Source: Spirogloea muscicola
Lineage: Eukaryota > Streptophyta > Zygnematophyceae > Spirogloeales > Spirogloeaceae
DNA length: 61,870 nt
Direction: 5' to 3'
Assembly: GCA_009602725.1 (NCBI GenBank)
Contig: WELB01000066.1
Span: forward strand, 511,243-573,112
Part shown: piece by piece, positions 1 to 12,276 of the stretch
Layout: each line of letters opens with the position of its first letter
How positions within the stretch are numbered: position 1 is the stretch's first letter
Notes under the pieces: model-generated
Told to the model about the DNA's origin: nothing
Database searches by the model: none
Seen by the model: the letters and a program-made list of their open reading frames with translations, nothing else
Translations under genes and position numbers: made by a program

Positions 1-118
<118 letters not shown>

Positions 119-119
119 C

Positions 120-545
120 TCAGCGCCTCCCGTCCCTCGCCGCCTTCCCTCAATCGGCACCAACTCCAGCCAATGCGCAATGAAGGGAGGGCGACGATGG
201 GGTTGAAAGACAGATGGATCAGGCGGGACGTAGAATAGAGAATGAGTCCCGCCAGATCCAACTGTGTGTCCTTCAACCCCATCGTCGCCCTCCCTCAAAT
301 TGCGCACGGGGGCTGCACCCAATACCTCCCTCTGCCACTTCCCGCTCCCGCTAAGTGGTGCCAAGCCACAATCAGCAGCATCAATTGTGAAAGACGAAGC
401 AATTCTTGTGGTTGTCGCAGGCTATATCTGCTCAAAGATCGCCTTGAGAATGCAATTGAGTTACTGACGCAGATCCAGGAAATTGATGAGGTAAGGAGCC
501 CGAGGGAGCACGAGCGAGTACCGATCCTGAGGAGTTTAGACCTAA
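120..545 (+). pseudogene. Remnant of a third LBD (LOB-domain) gene: intron 1 end, exon 2, intron 2 start
   Basis: The part at 421-490 is a clear copy of LBD exon 2: acceptor gttgtcgcag, then 70 bases encoding LYLLKDRLENAIELLTQIQ plus five residues, then donor gtaagg. LBD gene 2 has the matching exon at 15357-15435 in the same phase. Intron sequence on both sides also matches gene 2 (242-360 with 14998-15330; 491-520 with 15436-15466). Exon 1, which carries the zinc finger, would lie left of the window. No third exon follows: after about 540 the sequence jumps to the equivalent of 16218, deleting the place where exon 3 should be. I therefore call it a broken copy, though an unusual downstream exon cannot be excluded. 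Confidence 0.75.
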
Positions 546-913
546 AGCCATAGCAAAGACGGCCAGATGCTTGAAGAATTCAGGAACCCCATGACGCGGA
601 CGAGCGAGGAAGCTGGTCAGCTTTCCATGAGAAGAAGAAGAATTATAGTGCAAGCAGGAGTCGTGTGTGCGAGACACCGTGGTGCTCGTGTGGGCAGCGG
701 CGATGGAAGTTGACAGGTGTAACGACCACACTCAAAATGGTAGACTATGATTGGTTTGACGACGACATCAATGGTAAACATACACGTCCATGCTAGACCG
801 GTAATTTTGATGCTAAGCCGTGGTTGGGTAGACCATTGGTAGTAGACCGTCACTGGCCTTAGACGGGCTGTTGCTGGTCGTTGACGGGGACTGCTGGTGA
901 CTGGCACTTAGGG
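540..913. repeat. Segmental duplicate of the 3' flank of LBD gene 2
   Basis: Collinear and clearly similar to 16218-16580: shared blocks include ccatagcaaaga, ggccagatgcttg, cggacgagcgag and tagactatga, plus the closing GTTGACG stretch. It sits directly after the LBD remnant, as the counterpart follows LBD gene 2, so remnant and flank were copied together. No coding function is seen. Confidence 0.8.
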
Positions 914-956
914 CCAATTCACACCCGGACGGACGGACGCCTGGCGTCCGCCTTGT

Positions 957-1435
957 CAGGACCAGCTGCGTGTATATTAAGAGATGGGGAGGCCATGTGT
1001 GGCCAAGTACAAAGGCAAGCACATTGGACAAATGTACGTCACCTGCTGCTAAGCTGACCCGCTCAGTAACCACGAGTCAGCACATAGAGGTCGCTAGCTG
1101 ACGCTCGAATACCGGACGGCAATTGACAAGCTCTTGTGCCAGCAGCTAAGGCTCGACCAGCTTTCTGATGCAGAGCATACGCCTGAGCTCGTTGCAGACA
1201 GGTTGACACTCGACGTCGCAGAAATGACAGATAGGCTGCCGGCATACCCATCTGGGCTGGGAGCATATCCTCGCGTCGTGCATATCCCAGACTCGCTATG
1301 TTCTCGAGTAGGGTATGGAAGCGAGGACCCAAGCAGCCGAAAGTGTCGATTGCGGCCGGGAGGAGGTGGTCACTGCGGGGGTAGTCTGAGTAGTGTCGGA
1401 GCTTTTTCTGCTCAGCACCTCCCACTGCGTGGCCA
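957..1435 (-). mobile_element. 5'-truncated non-LTR retrotransposon end (ORF2 tail plus 3' module)
   Basis: On the minus strand, an open frame (1063-1425) encodes the family tail: SYLRRR-like helix, then CLQRAQAYALHQKAGRAL, ending in DLYVLTRGY and a stop. The 3' part (957-1060) is the module containing GGCCATGTGTGGCC. The same segment recurs at 1545-2030, 25808-26130, 45330-45815, 61663-61870 and, in plus orientation, 48800-49165. The tail matches the end of the longer fragment at 12277-13286, so it is the C-terminus of a retroelement protein and not a separate gene. The truncation is typical of target-primed reverse transcription. Confidence 0.75.
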
Positions 1436-1544
1436 GCAATGTGTGTGGAAATGTGTCAGGGGGTGGACGCGGCCACGGAGGTCGACGCCGCCTGCACTTG
1501 CAGAATCGTATTTGAAATCTCGTGTGTTGGGAGAAATGCGTGCA

Positions 1545-2030
1545 TTTTAAGAGATGGAGGGCCATGTGTGGCCAAGTACAAAGGCAAGCACATTGACAAA
1601 TGTACGTCACCTGCTGCTAAGCTGACCCGCTCAGTAACCACGAGTCAGCACATGAATGTCGCTGACCGATGCCCGAATACCGGACGGCAATCGACAAGCT
1701 CTTGAGCTACCAGCTAAGGCTTGACCAGCTTTCTGATGCAACGCATGAGCCTGAGCTCGCTGCAAACAAGCTGACACTCGACGACGCAAGTATGACAAGT
1801 AGGCTGCCGGCATGCCCAAATGAGTTGGAAGCATATGCTCACAACGAGCGTAGCCCAAACTTGCAATATTCTCGAGTAAGGTGTGCAAGCGAGGGCCCAT
1901 GCAGCCGAAAGTGTCGAATGCCGCCAGTAGGAGGTGATCGCTGCGGGGTAGTCAGAGTAGTGTCGGAGCTTTCTCTGCTCAGCACCTTCCACTGCGTGGC
2001 CAGCAATGTGCGTCGAAGCGAAGTGTATGC
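1545..2030 (-). mobile_element. Second copy of the truncated retrotransposon end
   Basis: Minus-strand copy of the tail described at 957-1435; frame 1631-1900 ends in the same DIHVLTRGY-type C-terminus. The 3' module at 1550-1620 repeats the GGCCATGTGTGGCC palindrome. Several frame differences from the first copy show it is decaying. Confidence 0.75.
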
Positions 2031-2035
2031 CTCCG

Positions 2036-2277
2036 TCACCACCACATCAACCAAGGCTCGTGGGCCACCGCCAGGTTGTACATCCCACAATGTCCAGGGT
2101 GCGACGGTGATGGCGTCCCTGGGAACCCGTGGTGATGGGCATTACATTGCTTACTTCCACGATGGCGCGGTAGCCGGCGTCGCGCATCAGGCCCGCCAGG
2201 GCGTCCTGTAGGAGGTCGTGGATGGGGTTTGGGGGTGCCAGCTGTCCCTTGTCGGGCAGGCCGAAGTGCTCGCCCAT
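2036..2277 (-). pseudogene. Fragment of a retroelement RT-associated C-terminal domain
   Basis: The minus-strand frame encodes HDLLQDALAGLMRDAGYRAI, which matches HDLLRDAMFGIFQEAGYTVA of the longer fragment at 12277-13286. After about 60 residues the frame is lost. This is the region after the zinc knuckle in the C-terminal part of non-LTR retrotransposon proteins. It is a short dead fragment. Confidence 0.6.
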
Positions 2278-2520
2278 AGAGAAGAGGGGCTGGCAAAGCG
2301 AGCCAAAAAAGAATGGGCAATGTCCAAAACCAAAGAAAGAAAGCGCGGCCAGATTGACTGGTGGCTGGGAAAGGCTGGGAAAGAAAGAGGTGCCGAAGGG
2401 AAGCGCGGCCAGATTGACTGGTGGCTGGGAAAGGCCAGCCCAAAAGAATGGACAGTCTGAGGGAGCCTGAGTGCGAACGACTAGGACTAAGACATCAGCC
2501 AGGGAACGCTCAGTAACCTC
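2278..2520 (-). repeat. Hairpin 3' modules, three in a row
   Basis: In minus orientation there are three copies of the GGGCTGG hairpin module. Two are the subtype with the second stem CCAGTCAATCTGG (2341-2374 and 2401-2450), arranged as a direct tandem. The first copy has lost part of its hairpin. Confidence 0.75.
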
Positions 2521-2870
2521 TAGACAGGAGATGCAGGTCCGAGAAGCTAGCTGGCGGAAAGACGTCGCCCTGACGGACGCCGGAGGCCGCCGCCAAAGCT
2601 CGGCCGGCGCAAGGGCCGAAGGGACGGGGGGGGTGGATGGAACTGGGCCCTCGGAAGGATGGAGGAGCAGCCCACTTCCGTCCGCCCTCGTGGCAAACGT
2701 GCGCGTTTCCTCGTTAATGCGCCCCGACAGGCGTTCTAGTCAGGGCCCGATGTGGCGCCTCCGTGGCGCGCGTCCGCGTCACGGGCGCAAAAGGTTGTGA
2801 AGCCGGGCGTTCCATACACCGCGCGACACGTAACCCTCCGTCCGTCCGTCCGTCCCGGTGTTTGGCCCTC

Positions 2871-3375
2871 AGGGCCGGGTTACACCGGGGCGGTCGGCCA
2901 AAACCGGTTTGATCGACGGGTCAAGGGGGTGTCGTTGCCACGGAGGCCGAAGCCGCCTGCACGTGCGGATGCGCATTTGATTATCGTGTATTTGGAGGTG
3001 GTGGGTGCCAGCTGTCCGTTTTCGGGCTCATGTTTTTCGCACTCAAGCTCCCTCAGACCTTGTCCATTCTTTTGGGCTGGCCTTTCCCAGCCACCAGTCA
3101 AACTGGCCGCGCTTTCTCTATTTCGGGCCGGGCCGGGGGGGGGGTGGTCGGAATCAGACCACCTCGAAAGGTGGTCTGGATTCCGGCCGCCAGCGTGGCA
3201 AACGCGCGAGTTTCTCTCTTCAACGCGCCCAAAAGGCGTCCTGGTCAGCGTCCGATGTGGCGCCTCCGTGGCGTGCGACCACGACCGGGCGCGCGTTACG
3301 CTGGCGCCGGGTCTTCCATCGTTCGCGCGACACGTACTCCTCAAGCGCGGCCGACCGCCCCGGTGTGACCCGGAC
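2871..3375. mobile_element. TIR element B, short non-autonomous (MITE-like)
   Basis: Left end agggccgggttacaccgggg (2871-2890) continues cggtcgg; the right end ccgaccgccccggtgtgacc (3351-3370) is its inverted copy. The ends match element C almost exactly, so both were probably moved by the same transposase. Its 505 bp contain a hairpin module (3038-3120) and no transposase. It abuts element C directly at 3375. Confidence 0.7.
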
Positions 3376-4868
3376 TAAGGGCCGGGTTACACCGGGGCGG
3401 TCGGTTTTTTTTTTTCTGACACCCAGGTCAAGGGGGTGGCCGCTGCCACGGAGGCCGAGGCCGCCTGCACGTGCGGGTACGCCCGCCAGGTCGGACTGGC
3501 TGCCCGGCGCGCTAGGGCAGCAGCTCCAAACCACAGCTGGCCTCTCCCAGACGCCGACCTCTCCTGGGAGCGCCTTCCTTCTGAACCCCAGCAGCAGCGC
3601 CGCCTCCAGCAGCCTGGTCGAGCGCACCCGCAGGCGCAAGCTCCCCCCTCCCGCATCCAGCCAGGCCTGCAGGCATGGAGCCCGAGCCGAGGCGGATCTG
3701 CTGCATCATGATATTAGTCCTGGCTCGCCGGCAGCTGTGCGAGGCGGAGGCGGAGGCGGAGCCGGAGGCGGAGACGTCGGCAGAGGCATATCTGCTGCGG
3801 CTCTTGCACCGGATGGAGAAAATGGCTGTCGTGGCGACGCGCGCGCGCGTGATTCTGCACGGGGAGGAGCAGAGAGCTCCGCGCCTCCTGTGGAGCTCCA
3901 CCCAGCCGACCGGCTGGCTCCGCCAGCTGCAGGTGAACTTCACCGAGGAGAAAATTCAGAAGCGCTTGAGAGTGTCGCGCAAACTCTTTGACAAGCTGGT
4001 CCTCGCTCTCCAGGGCCCGATCGAGAAGCGGGACACGAAATACAGACCAGCTGTGCTGGTGGAAGCAAGGATTGCGGCCACGCTGGACCGCCTGGCAACC
4101 GGATGAGGACTCAGGGCCAGAGCCGATTTTCTCGGGACAGCTGCGTGCACGGCCAGCATCATCGTCACACAGGTGCTGATCGCTATCAAGGACATCCTGC
4201 TGCCGGAGCATGTCAAGTGGCCGACGCACAGGGGGATGGACGGCATGGCCGCCGAGTTCCGGGAGATCGCAGGCATCCCGTACGTCATCGGCGCAGTCGA
4301 CGGCTCACACATCCCGATCATGGCTCCGGATGTTGATCCCGAAGAAAACTACAACCGCAAGAGCCATAACTTCGTGCTTCTGCAGGTGGTGGCCGACGCA
4401 AAGCGCAAGATCTGGGATTTCGAAGTCGGCCGGTGCGGCAGAATGCACGACTATATGGTCTTCCAGCAGAGCGAGATCGGTCGGGCGTGCGCGCGCGGGC
4501 AATTCGGATTACTGTTTGCTTGGGGACGCAGCCTATCCGCCGCGCGGATACATGTTGAGTCCTTACAAAGGCTGCCGGGATGGGTTGTCGGCCCTCCATA
4601 AGAACTGGAATTTCAGGCAGTCAAGCTCCAGGATGGAGGTGGAACAGTTGTTGGGACATCTCAAGGGGAACAGTTGTTGGGACATCTCAAGGGGCGGTTC
4701 AGGATACTGCAGAAACGGGTGGACGTCCAACTCAAGACTGTGCCCCTCCATGTCGGGGCGTGCATCGTCTTGCACAGAGTGTGCATTGACGACAATGATG
4801 CCGTTGTTGCAACGCGCGATACGTACCCCTCGGCGCGGCCGACCGCCCCGGTGTGACCCGGCCCTTAG
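3375..4868 (+). mobile_element. PIF/Harbinger-like DNA transposon, element C
   Basis: About 1.49 kb bounded by ctaagggccgggttacaccg (3375-3394, continuing gggcggtcgg) and its inverted repeat ending cggtgtgacccggcccttag (4849-4868), with one mismatch in about 30 bases. It contains the transposase pseudogene at 3675-4856. A TAA/TTA trinucleotide lies just inside each end, in keeping with the family's TWA preference. Because it abuts element B on the left, I could not identify a direct target duplication. Confidence 0.8.
3675..4856 (+). pseudogene. Harbinger-type (DDE_Tnp_4) transposase, inactivated
   Basis: The N-terminal part (3675-4103) has the helical segment with DTKYRPAVLVEARIAATLDR, typical before the catalytic domain. 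The DDE region follows: IPYVIGAVDGSHIPI (first Asp), YNRKSHNF, LLGDAAYPPRGYML (second Asp) and RMEVEQLLGHLKG (Glu). Three lesions are visible: an in-frame TGA at 4104-4106; a frameshift near 4480-4500, so the second Asp lies in another frame; and a 26-bp tandem duplication at 4643-4694 that shifts the frame after the Glu motif. The Myb-like partner protein of Harbinger elements is not present. Family assignment is firm; loss of function follows directly from the sequence. Confidence 0.85.
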
Positions 4869-5493
4869 ACTGCGCCTTGCGAGGCGTGCAGTGTCCCGCC
4901 GCCAAGGGCAGCAGAGCGACCTGACGCTCCGCAGTGGGGTCTACCCATCAGCCGTGACGCTAAGTGGCAGAACCCCAGGAAGCGGACGTGGTTCTGTGGA
5001 ATCGGACGGCGCAACGACGCCCCTCGCCAACCCCCCTCCTCCCCGCCCGCCCCTCCCTCCTCCGACGCCCCCGGACAGGTGGCCCTCAGGCCCCCTCCTC
5101 TCTGATCAGTAAGCTTAATCGAATCCAACAAGGCAGCCGATCTGCAAATACTGCAGCCGATCGGAAAGAGCGAGCGGGGGCTTTGAAGGACCAGCCACGA
5201 AAGAGTGGACGCCAAACTTCAGGAAGGAGCCATGACTGTAGAGGCACTTGTATAGGCCAGCACCAATGCGTGGCAGATGATCATATCGGAGGCCAGAAAG
5301 CGCAGAAGAAAGAAGATGCAGTCCTCCGATCCGGCACTCCCGGAAGCTGCAGGCCAGGAAGAGACCCAAAATCCCCCCCCNCCCAACCCCCCCCCCCCCC
5401 CCCCCCCCCCAACATACCGCGTGCACTATCAAGCGTCGGCGGCCTCGCTTGCCGCCCCCCATTCCCCTCGCGACTGCTCCTCCGATACTGAAC
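4869..5493. other. Region upstream of LBD gene 1
   Basis: No gene recognised. Contains C-rich tracts (5031-5060 and 5371-5410; the latter includes an ambiguous base at 5381). It presumably holds the promoter and 5' UTR of LBD gene 1, but I see no convincing core promoter motif. Confidence 0.5.
5391..5410. repeat. Poly-C tract
   Basis: A run of about 20 C, with another C run and an N at 5381 just before it. Length in the assembly is unlikely to be reliable. Confidence 0.8.
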
Positions 5494-7394
<1,901 letters not shown>

Positions 7395-7639
7395 AACAAT
7401 GACAGGTGAGTAGGAAATAGTGCTGACAACTACATCATTGATGTTAATGAGCAAGTCATCAAGCGCAACAAGTGCAGCCTAGGTAGAGTCTCAGATAATG
7501 TATTGGCAGCGAGTTGCAAAGACAAAGGCATGCACGCAGATGCAAGCTCTACTCCATGTCAGGAAGGCTGTAGCCCTCCAAGCAGTGGGCATCAGCCTTG
7601 TACAAGAGTGGCTGCCTCTCGATTACTACGGTGGCTGAT

Positions 7640-8340
7640 TTGTGCTTTAGTTTCTACAACCTGGATGGAAGGCGACTCGGAGAAGCACAACCACAAGGGG
7701 GAGACTTCAATCACCAAGAGATGGGCGCAGCTTTGCTGCTGCCTGCTGCGGCAGGCCCTCGTTGCAGCCTGCTGATGCGTGCTGCTGCAGCCCGTCGCAG
7801 CTGCCCGTACCTGCGGCTCGGTGCCGGCTCTCTGTAAGTAGTCCGAGGATTGCTCTGTGAGGACAATCGGCTTGTGCCCGGGAGATGCACTGCGGCCTGG
7901 TACCTCCGGGCACCTCCAAGTAAGGCACTCCACTGCGTAGTGTACGTGGTCCTTCACGATGTAGGGCATTCGCTCCTACAACCCCTGTGGCTAGACAAAT
8001 AAGGTTCTGACCCCCCGTTGTTTTTTGAGTGAATGAGTAGAAGCAAGCTACCCACCTTGCCCTCTCCATCACAACTCATTGCTGAATCACTTAAGAAGAG
8101 AAGCGCAACGAGGGAAGCCTTGTGAGGGGCATGTTAACACTTGAAATACACTGCTTGCAACCCCGCCTAAAGCCTTACTGCAGCATCTTTAAGTTCTGTG
8201 GGAGTACTCTCCAGCAGGTGAGTCCCCTCAAGGCCAAATCGTGGTATGTCGGTGAGACACCAGACAAGGCCGGACCTTTGAAGATCACCCTCAGTTTGCC
8301 TCCTTAAGAAGAGAGAGTCGCTTCGAGTAGAGGACGATGG
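7640..8340. repeat. Duplicated 3' flank of LBD gene 1 (matches 18150-18870)
   Basis: Direct repeat of 18150-18870. Strongest blocks: gctgctgcctgctg, caggccctcgttg, gtgctgctgcagcccgtcgc, gctcggtgccggctctct, ggcttgtgcccgggagat and the end block tttgcctccttaagaag. Both copies carry the same hairpin module at their right edge (8320-8370 and 18860-18920), so that insertion predates the duplication. The stretch 7395-7640 is likewise repeated at 8936-9180. No gene is seen. Confidence 0.8.
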
Positions 8341-8459
8341 CTGTGAGTGGCCAGCCCAGAAAATTAAATAAAGCCCTGAACAAACATCGATGGGCCAGAG
8401 GAAGTGCTAAGGTACACAGTGACTCAGGTGGCCACGAAGCACTCAGTAACCCCTTGAAG

Positions 8460-8675
8460 AAGAGGCACTCAGTGAACCCTTCAGCTGCGTATCTGTCGTT
8501 CTTGCGACAACGAGTGTCGGCCTGTTCACAATTTGCTCAGACTCATGCTTTGCACCAGAAAGCTGGGCGAGCTCTAGTCGGTGGCAGAGGGGCTTCGAAT
8601 TGGCCAGCTGGTATTTAGGCATCGATTATTAGCGACCTTCATATATTGACCCGTGGTCACTGAGCGGGTCGAGAC
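8460..8675 (+). mobile_element. Retrotransposon ORF2 tail, degenerate
   Basis: Encodes AYLSFLRQRVSACSQFAQTH, ALHQKAGRALVG and, after an in-frame stop, ISDLHILTRGH with a stop. This is the family C-terminus described at 957-1435, in plus orientation, with the characteristic ctgagcgggtc following the stop. Start of the copy is not resolved. Confidence 0.65.
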
Positions 8676-8775
8676 GCAGTAGGTGATGTACGTCGTCAGA
8701 TGTGCTTGCCTTCCTTGTACTTGGCCATGTCGGCCTTTTTGTAGATACCGGAAACCTTCCCTTCAAGAAGAGGTT

Positions 8776-8935
8776 CGTCTTTCAGAGCGCACAAGGTCAA
8801 GATAAATCTGGAGTGGATGGCTGTTCAAGCTCATGTCCTAACCTTTACGCAGATCCCGAGTGGACTTTACCCCTAGAGATCGACGTCGTCACCGACCCTG
8901 CATTTGACATCCCGCCAACTGAGGTAGACCAATGA
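8776..8935 (+). pseudogene. Duplicate of the last exon of LBD gene 1
   Basis: The frame GVDGCSSSCPNLYADPEWT...DVVTDPAFDIPP aligns with DGWSSFRPDLDADPEWT...DVVIDSAWDTPP of LBD1 exon 4. A one-base indel near 8808 separates them upstream. The following intergenic sequence (8936-9180) also matches 7395-7640, so this is a local tandem duplication. With no exons 1-3 in front it is presumably non-functional, though it might serve as an alternative 3' exon of LBD1. Confidence 0.65.
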
Positions 8936-9404
8936 CAGGTGCGCAGAAATGGCACTGACAACCACAAATCCTGCATGTCAATGTCAATGCGAATGTCAAG
9001 CGCAACAAGTGCAGCCTAGGTAAAGTCTCAGACAATGTATTGGCAGCGAGTTGCAGAGACAAAGGCACGCACGCAAGGCATGCACGCAGGTGGCAGAATC
9101 GTTAATCTCTACTCCACGTCAGAAGCCCTGTAGCCTTCCATGCAGTGGACATCAGCTTTTTTCAAGAAGTGACCGACTCTCGCTTGTCAAGGCGGGGCAG
9201 GCCTGAGGAGTTGGAGGAAGCGTCCTGTCAAGGTGGCGATCGCTTCAAAAGGCCACTACGTCAGAGGCTGATCGAGAAGGCCCACGCGGCTTGACCAATT
9301 AAAGCCGCGTCTGTTGTTGTCCACACCTACGAAGGCAGTGCATCTTTGCGTGATAGAGCGCATCAGCATGCTTCCTGGTCCCGTCTCACTTTCACATTTT
9401 CGAC
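8936..9404. other. Duplicated intergenic sequence, no gene
   Basis: The first part (8936-9180) repeats 7395-7620, including ggcagcgagttgca and caagcgcaacaagtgcagcc. The remainder has no feature I can name. Confidence 0.6.
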
Positions 9405-9734
9405 GTAGTTACTGGCTGCCTCTAGGGAAAGGGCATGTCCTGTGACTATATACGGTTGATCGTCACAGAAGCACCGGACAAATTGCAGGAAGACTCTCCC
9501 AAAGAGGCTGGCGCTGAGGATTGTCAAGTAGGCAACATTTCCCGTCAATTTGTAGAGGAAAAGCATAAAAGTAGTTACTGGCTGCCTCTAGGGAAAGGGC
9601 ATGTCCTGTGACTATACGGTTGATCGTCACAGAAGCACCGGACAAATTGCAGGAAGACTCTCCCAAAGAGGCTGGCGCTGAGGATTGTCAAGTAGGCAAC
9701 ATTTCGCGTCAATTTGTAGAGGAAAACTTAAAGT
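9405..9734. repeat. 166-bp direct tandem duplication
   Basis: Units start at 9405 and 9571 with gtagttactggctgcctcta and run to the agaggaaaa block. They differ by a TA dinucleotide (tatatacgg against tatacgg) and very few substitutions, so the duplication is recent. Confidence 0.9.
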
Positions 9735-9889
9735 CGTGTCTTCCTGGGAACGACAACAAACGTATAGCCGTAGGGTTCAGACGCTGCAATCAAAGTGTAA
9801 TGAATGTCTTATGAAGTGGCTCATGGCGTCTCTGCTGGGTACTGAGTGTCCATTCGCAAGTCAGGGAGATCAGTTTCGCTGTTTTTGCG

Positions 9890-10230
9890 CCTTCAGGCCC
9901 TTTCAGACCTTGTTCACTCCTTCTGTTCATTCATTCTCACAGCCATTGCCTTACATTGGAAGAGCTGTTTCTTTGTTATCATGCGCCTTTGCTCATGCCG
10001 GACCCAAACAACTCCATGGTTGACCTCTAATAGTATAGTCGTTGCCTCACATAAGAGGAGCTTTTGCTCTGGGCTTGCCTCTCACAGCCATTGCCTTACC
10101 TCCAGGAGTAGTTTTTTCTTCACTCTTGTTCGTTCTTTTGTTTGGGCTGGACTCTCAGCGCCACCGCCCACTAGGTAGCCTCTTTTTTTGTCTCCAACTT
10201 TCTCTATTGGTAGAGAGAGAGGATCCCGAC
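9890..10230 (+). repeat. Chain of hairpin 3' modules
   Basis: At least three degraded GGGCTGG/CAGCC modules in plus orientation: around 9905-9980 (cagaccttgttcactcc...cacagccattgcc), 10065-10115 (gggcttgcctctcacagcc) and 10140-10180. No complete ORF2 tail accompanies them. Confidence 0.6.
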
Positions 10231-10604
10231 GCAGCTAATCTGCCTCTTACATCATCTGCTAACCTCTAAACCCTAATTATGGGTTAGCCTGTCCGTTATA
10301 CTATATTCAGGCGACGCACCGCTCGTCGCCTTCTCCAAAGGTATAAATGAGAACTTCAAGTCATTCAGCTTTTTCCTCTTATCAAGTCCCGCACCGCACT
10401 CTGGGGCCTTCCCGAGTAACCAGGGGCCCGCCCCTCGCATGGAGAAAGTGCTCGCCCATGGAGACCCAAATAAATGAACAGAAGAAGAAGGGGGCCCACA
10501 CTGGCTCCCCTTCTCCATGGGCTTGCCAATCTAGGCTGACGAATCTAGGACACAAAGAAGTGTAAGTTCAAGCCCACATGGAGTGCAATCCTTACTGGGA
10601 CATA

Positions 10605-12100
10605 TTCTATACATGCCTCTGCACTCCCACAGTGACCCATGCTTTGTAAAAGTGAACATAAAGCACATGTCTGACCTGGCGCCTCCTGCACTGCTTGGCA
10701 GAAGGCGATGATCTTGCTACCCAAAGCTGGTTGCTCAGTTTGATGACGAGGCTGGATCTGGGCTTCTCAGTTGCTTTGGCACCAGGATGAGCCATGAGGC
10801 ATAGATGCCAAGCTGTGGACTTGAAGCCAGGGACATGTTGTGATTGGACGTTGAAGAGTGCAGTGCCTTGACAAAGTCGATATTGCACCTGACTTTGCGA
10901 GCAGCACATGCTGGAATGATGTTGTATGCCAGCTTAGTAAAGCTGCACTCATATTGCCAGGATGCTGCTCATGGAAGTGCCGAAGGTTCTTTGTGGGATA
11001 GATTGTTGGGATTGTTGCCAAAAGTTGACTCTGGTCTTTAAAGTGAGCCGGTGGACTTCCCTTCTTAAGCTAGTGAAATTAGCTGACTTGATGCACTAGC
11101 AGAAGCTGATGGGGCGCTTTTCAGGAGCTGTTGGGACCAGGCGAAGCATGCAAAGCCGCCTTTCTTGGAGGGTCTGGGCTCCAGTGCTGCCGGTATGGGC
11201 AGCCAGCGCCGCATGCTTCATAAATCGCTCAGGATGAGGGGCATGCAACCTGACAAGCAAGACAATATGGCTGCCGCCCTGCCAACTTCATCAGCTTCTC
11301 ACAATGTTCGAGTACAGTCAACAATCTGCGAAAATGAGAATACATTGTCGACATTGTGTTGTTCTTCTTGCCCTGCAGCAACTTTGACCATGCTTGCTAG
11401 AGCATGTGACGTTCTTCAAGCGCTTAATCACTTCCCTAGCCAAGCAAGTTGCAGCCGAGATTGCACTCCTCACGCTACGTCCTTATGCAACTCTCCAAGG
11501 ATGTGTCATACAATCTACAGCAATAAGAAAGCACGGCGGAGGATGTGCATGATCGAAGAGGCCTTCAGTCATCCACTACGTGAGAACGTTTACATGGCCG
11601 AAATTTCCGGCAGGAGACTGGTGTGCTGCTCACATGACGTTGCAGCCATGTGGTCGCAATCGCTTCTTCCTGCTTCTAGCCATCGCTCTCTTATGGAGGA
11701 GACTTTCTTCTTTTCCTTTTTTCAATGAGTAGGCAAGGACCAACTTGCGACTGCCGACCAGGATTATTGAGTTCCCAATCTGATGTAGCCACTTGCATAG
11801 CCGTGCAATTTTTGGCGCCTCTCGGCCGTGTGGAAAATCTCCATACTTTCTGGCCTAGCCTCTTCCACAGCTTCGCCCGCTTCAGACGAGCCACTCTCAT
11901 TCGTGATGAGTAGGCAAGGACCTGTACTTACTGGCTTACTTGTGTACTGCAGTGCTTTTCGGCCCCTTTGGGCCCTGTCACTTCTCGCAGCCCTCGCCCC
12001 CTTCAATTAAACTTTTCCACAAAGAGAACAGCGCTTTCATTGTAAGCCAGTGGCTGTGAGAGGCCAGCCTGAAAAGTATGAACAATTCCAGGGGTCAGAT
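10605..12100. repeat. Left arm of a large inverted repeat
   Basis: Reverse-complement match to 20895-22420 over about 1.5 kb. Shared blocks include gtgctttatg/cataaagcac, the tgcctcatggctcatcc block, cttatgcaactct, tgttcttcttgccctgca, and the region around aggacctgtacttactggct. A 187-codon frame at 11165-11728 is partly conserved in the other arm, but more than one frame is open there, so I do not call a gene. The right edge carries a hairpin module (12040-12075). Confidence 0.75.
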
Positions 12101-12276
12101 AAACGCCAAGAACCTAACTCTCTACTTCCGGCAGCTAGTCTGTCGGGATTTGAGGCTCCTCACTCGTAGCTACTGAGTGGTCCATCCTCCACCCCTTAAT
12201 GCCACAGCATCTTCAGGCCCCTCTGTCATTGTGAGAACCCACTGGCGACCGGCTCGTTGCTTTTTCAAGAAAAAGA

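Larger units (their letters stand above)
909..2869. mobile_element. TIR element A, non-autonomous, with retroelements nested inside
   Basis: Inferred from imperfect inverted ends: agggccaattcacacccggac... at 910-937 and its inverted counterpart ending ...ccggtgtttggccct at 2840-2869. Internal sequence near both ends is shared with elements B and C: the GGTCAAGGGGGTG-like block at 1452-1512, and a right-end block at 2640-2830 that matches 3170-3350. Two retroelement tails (957-1430 and 1545-2030) interrupt it. No transposase remains. Exact boundaries and target duplication were not resolved. Confidence 0.55.

Noticed and set aside
2278-2470. CRISPR-like array (repeated units with spacers)
   Set aside because: Units are retroelement modules of unequal spacing in a eukaryotic genome; no cas genes.
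11165-11728. 187-codon frame in the inverted-repeat arm as a gene
   Set aside because: The counterpart in the other arm keeps similarity in more than one frame and has different stops, so coding constraint is not shown.
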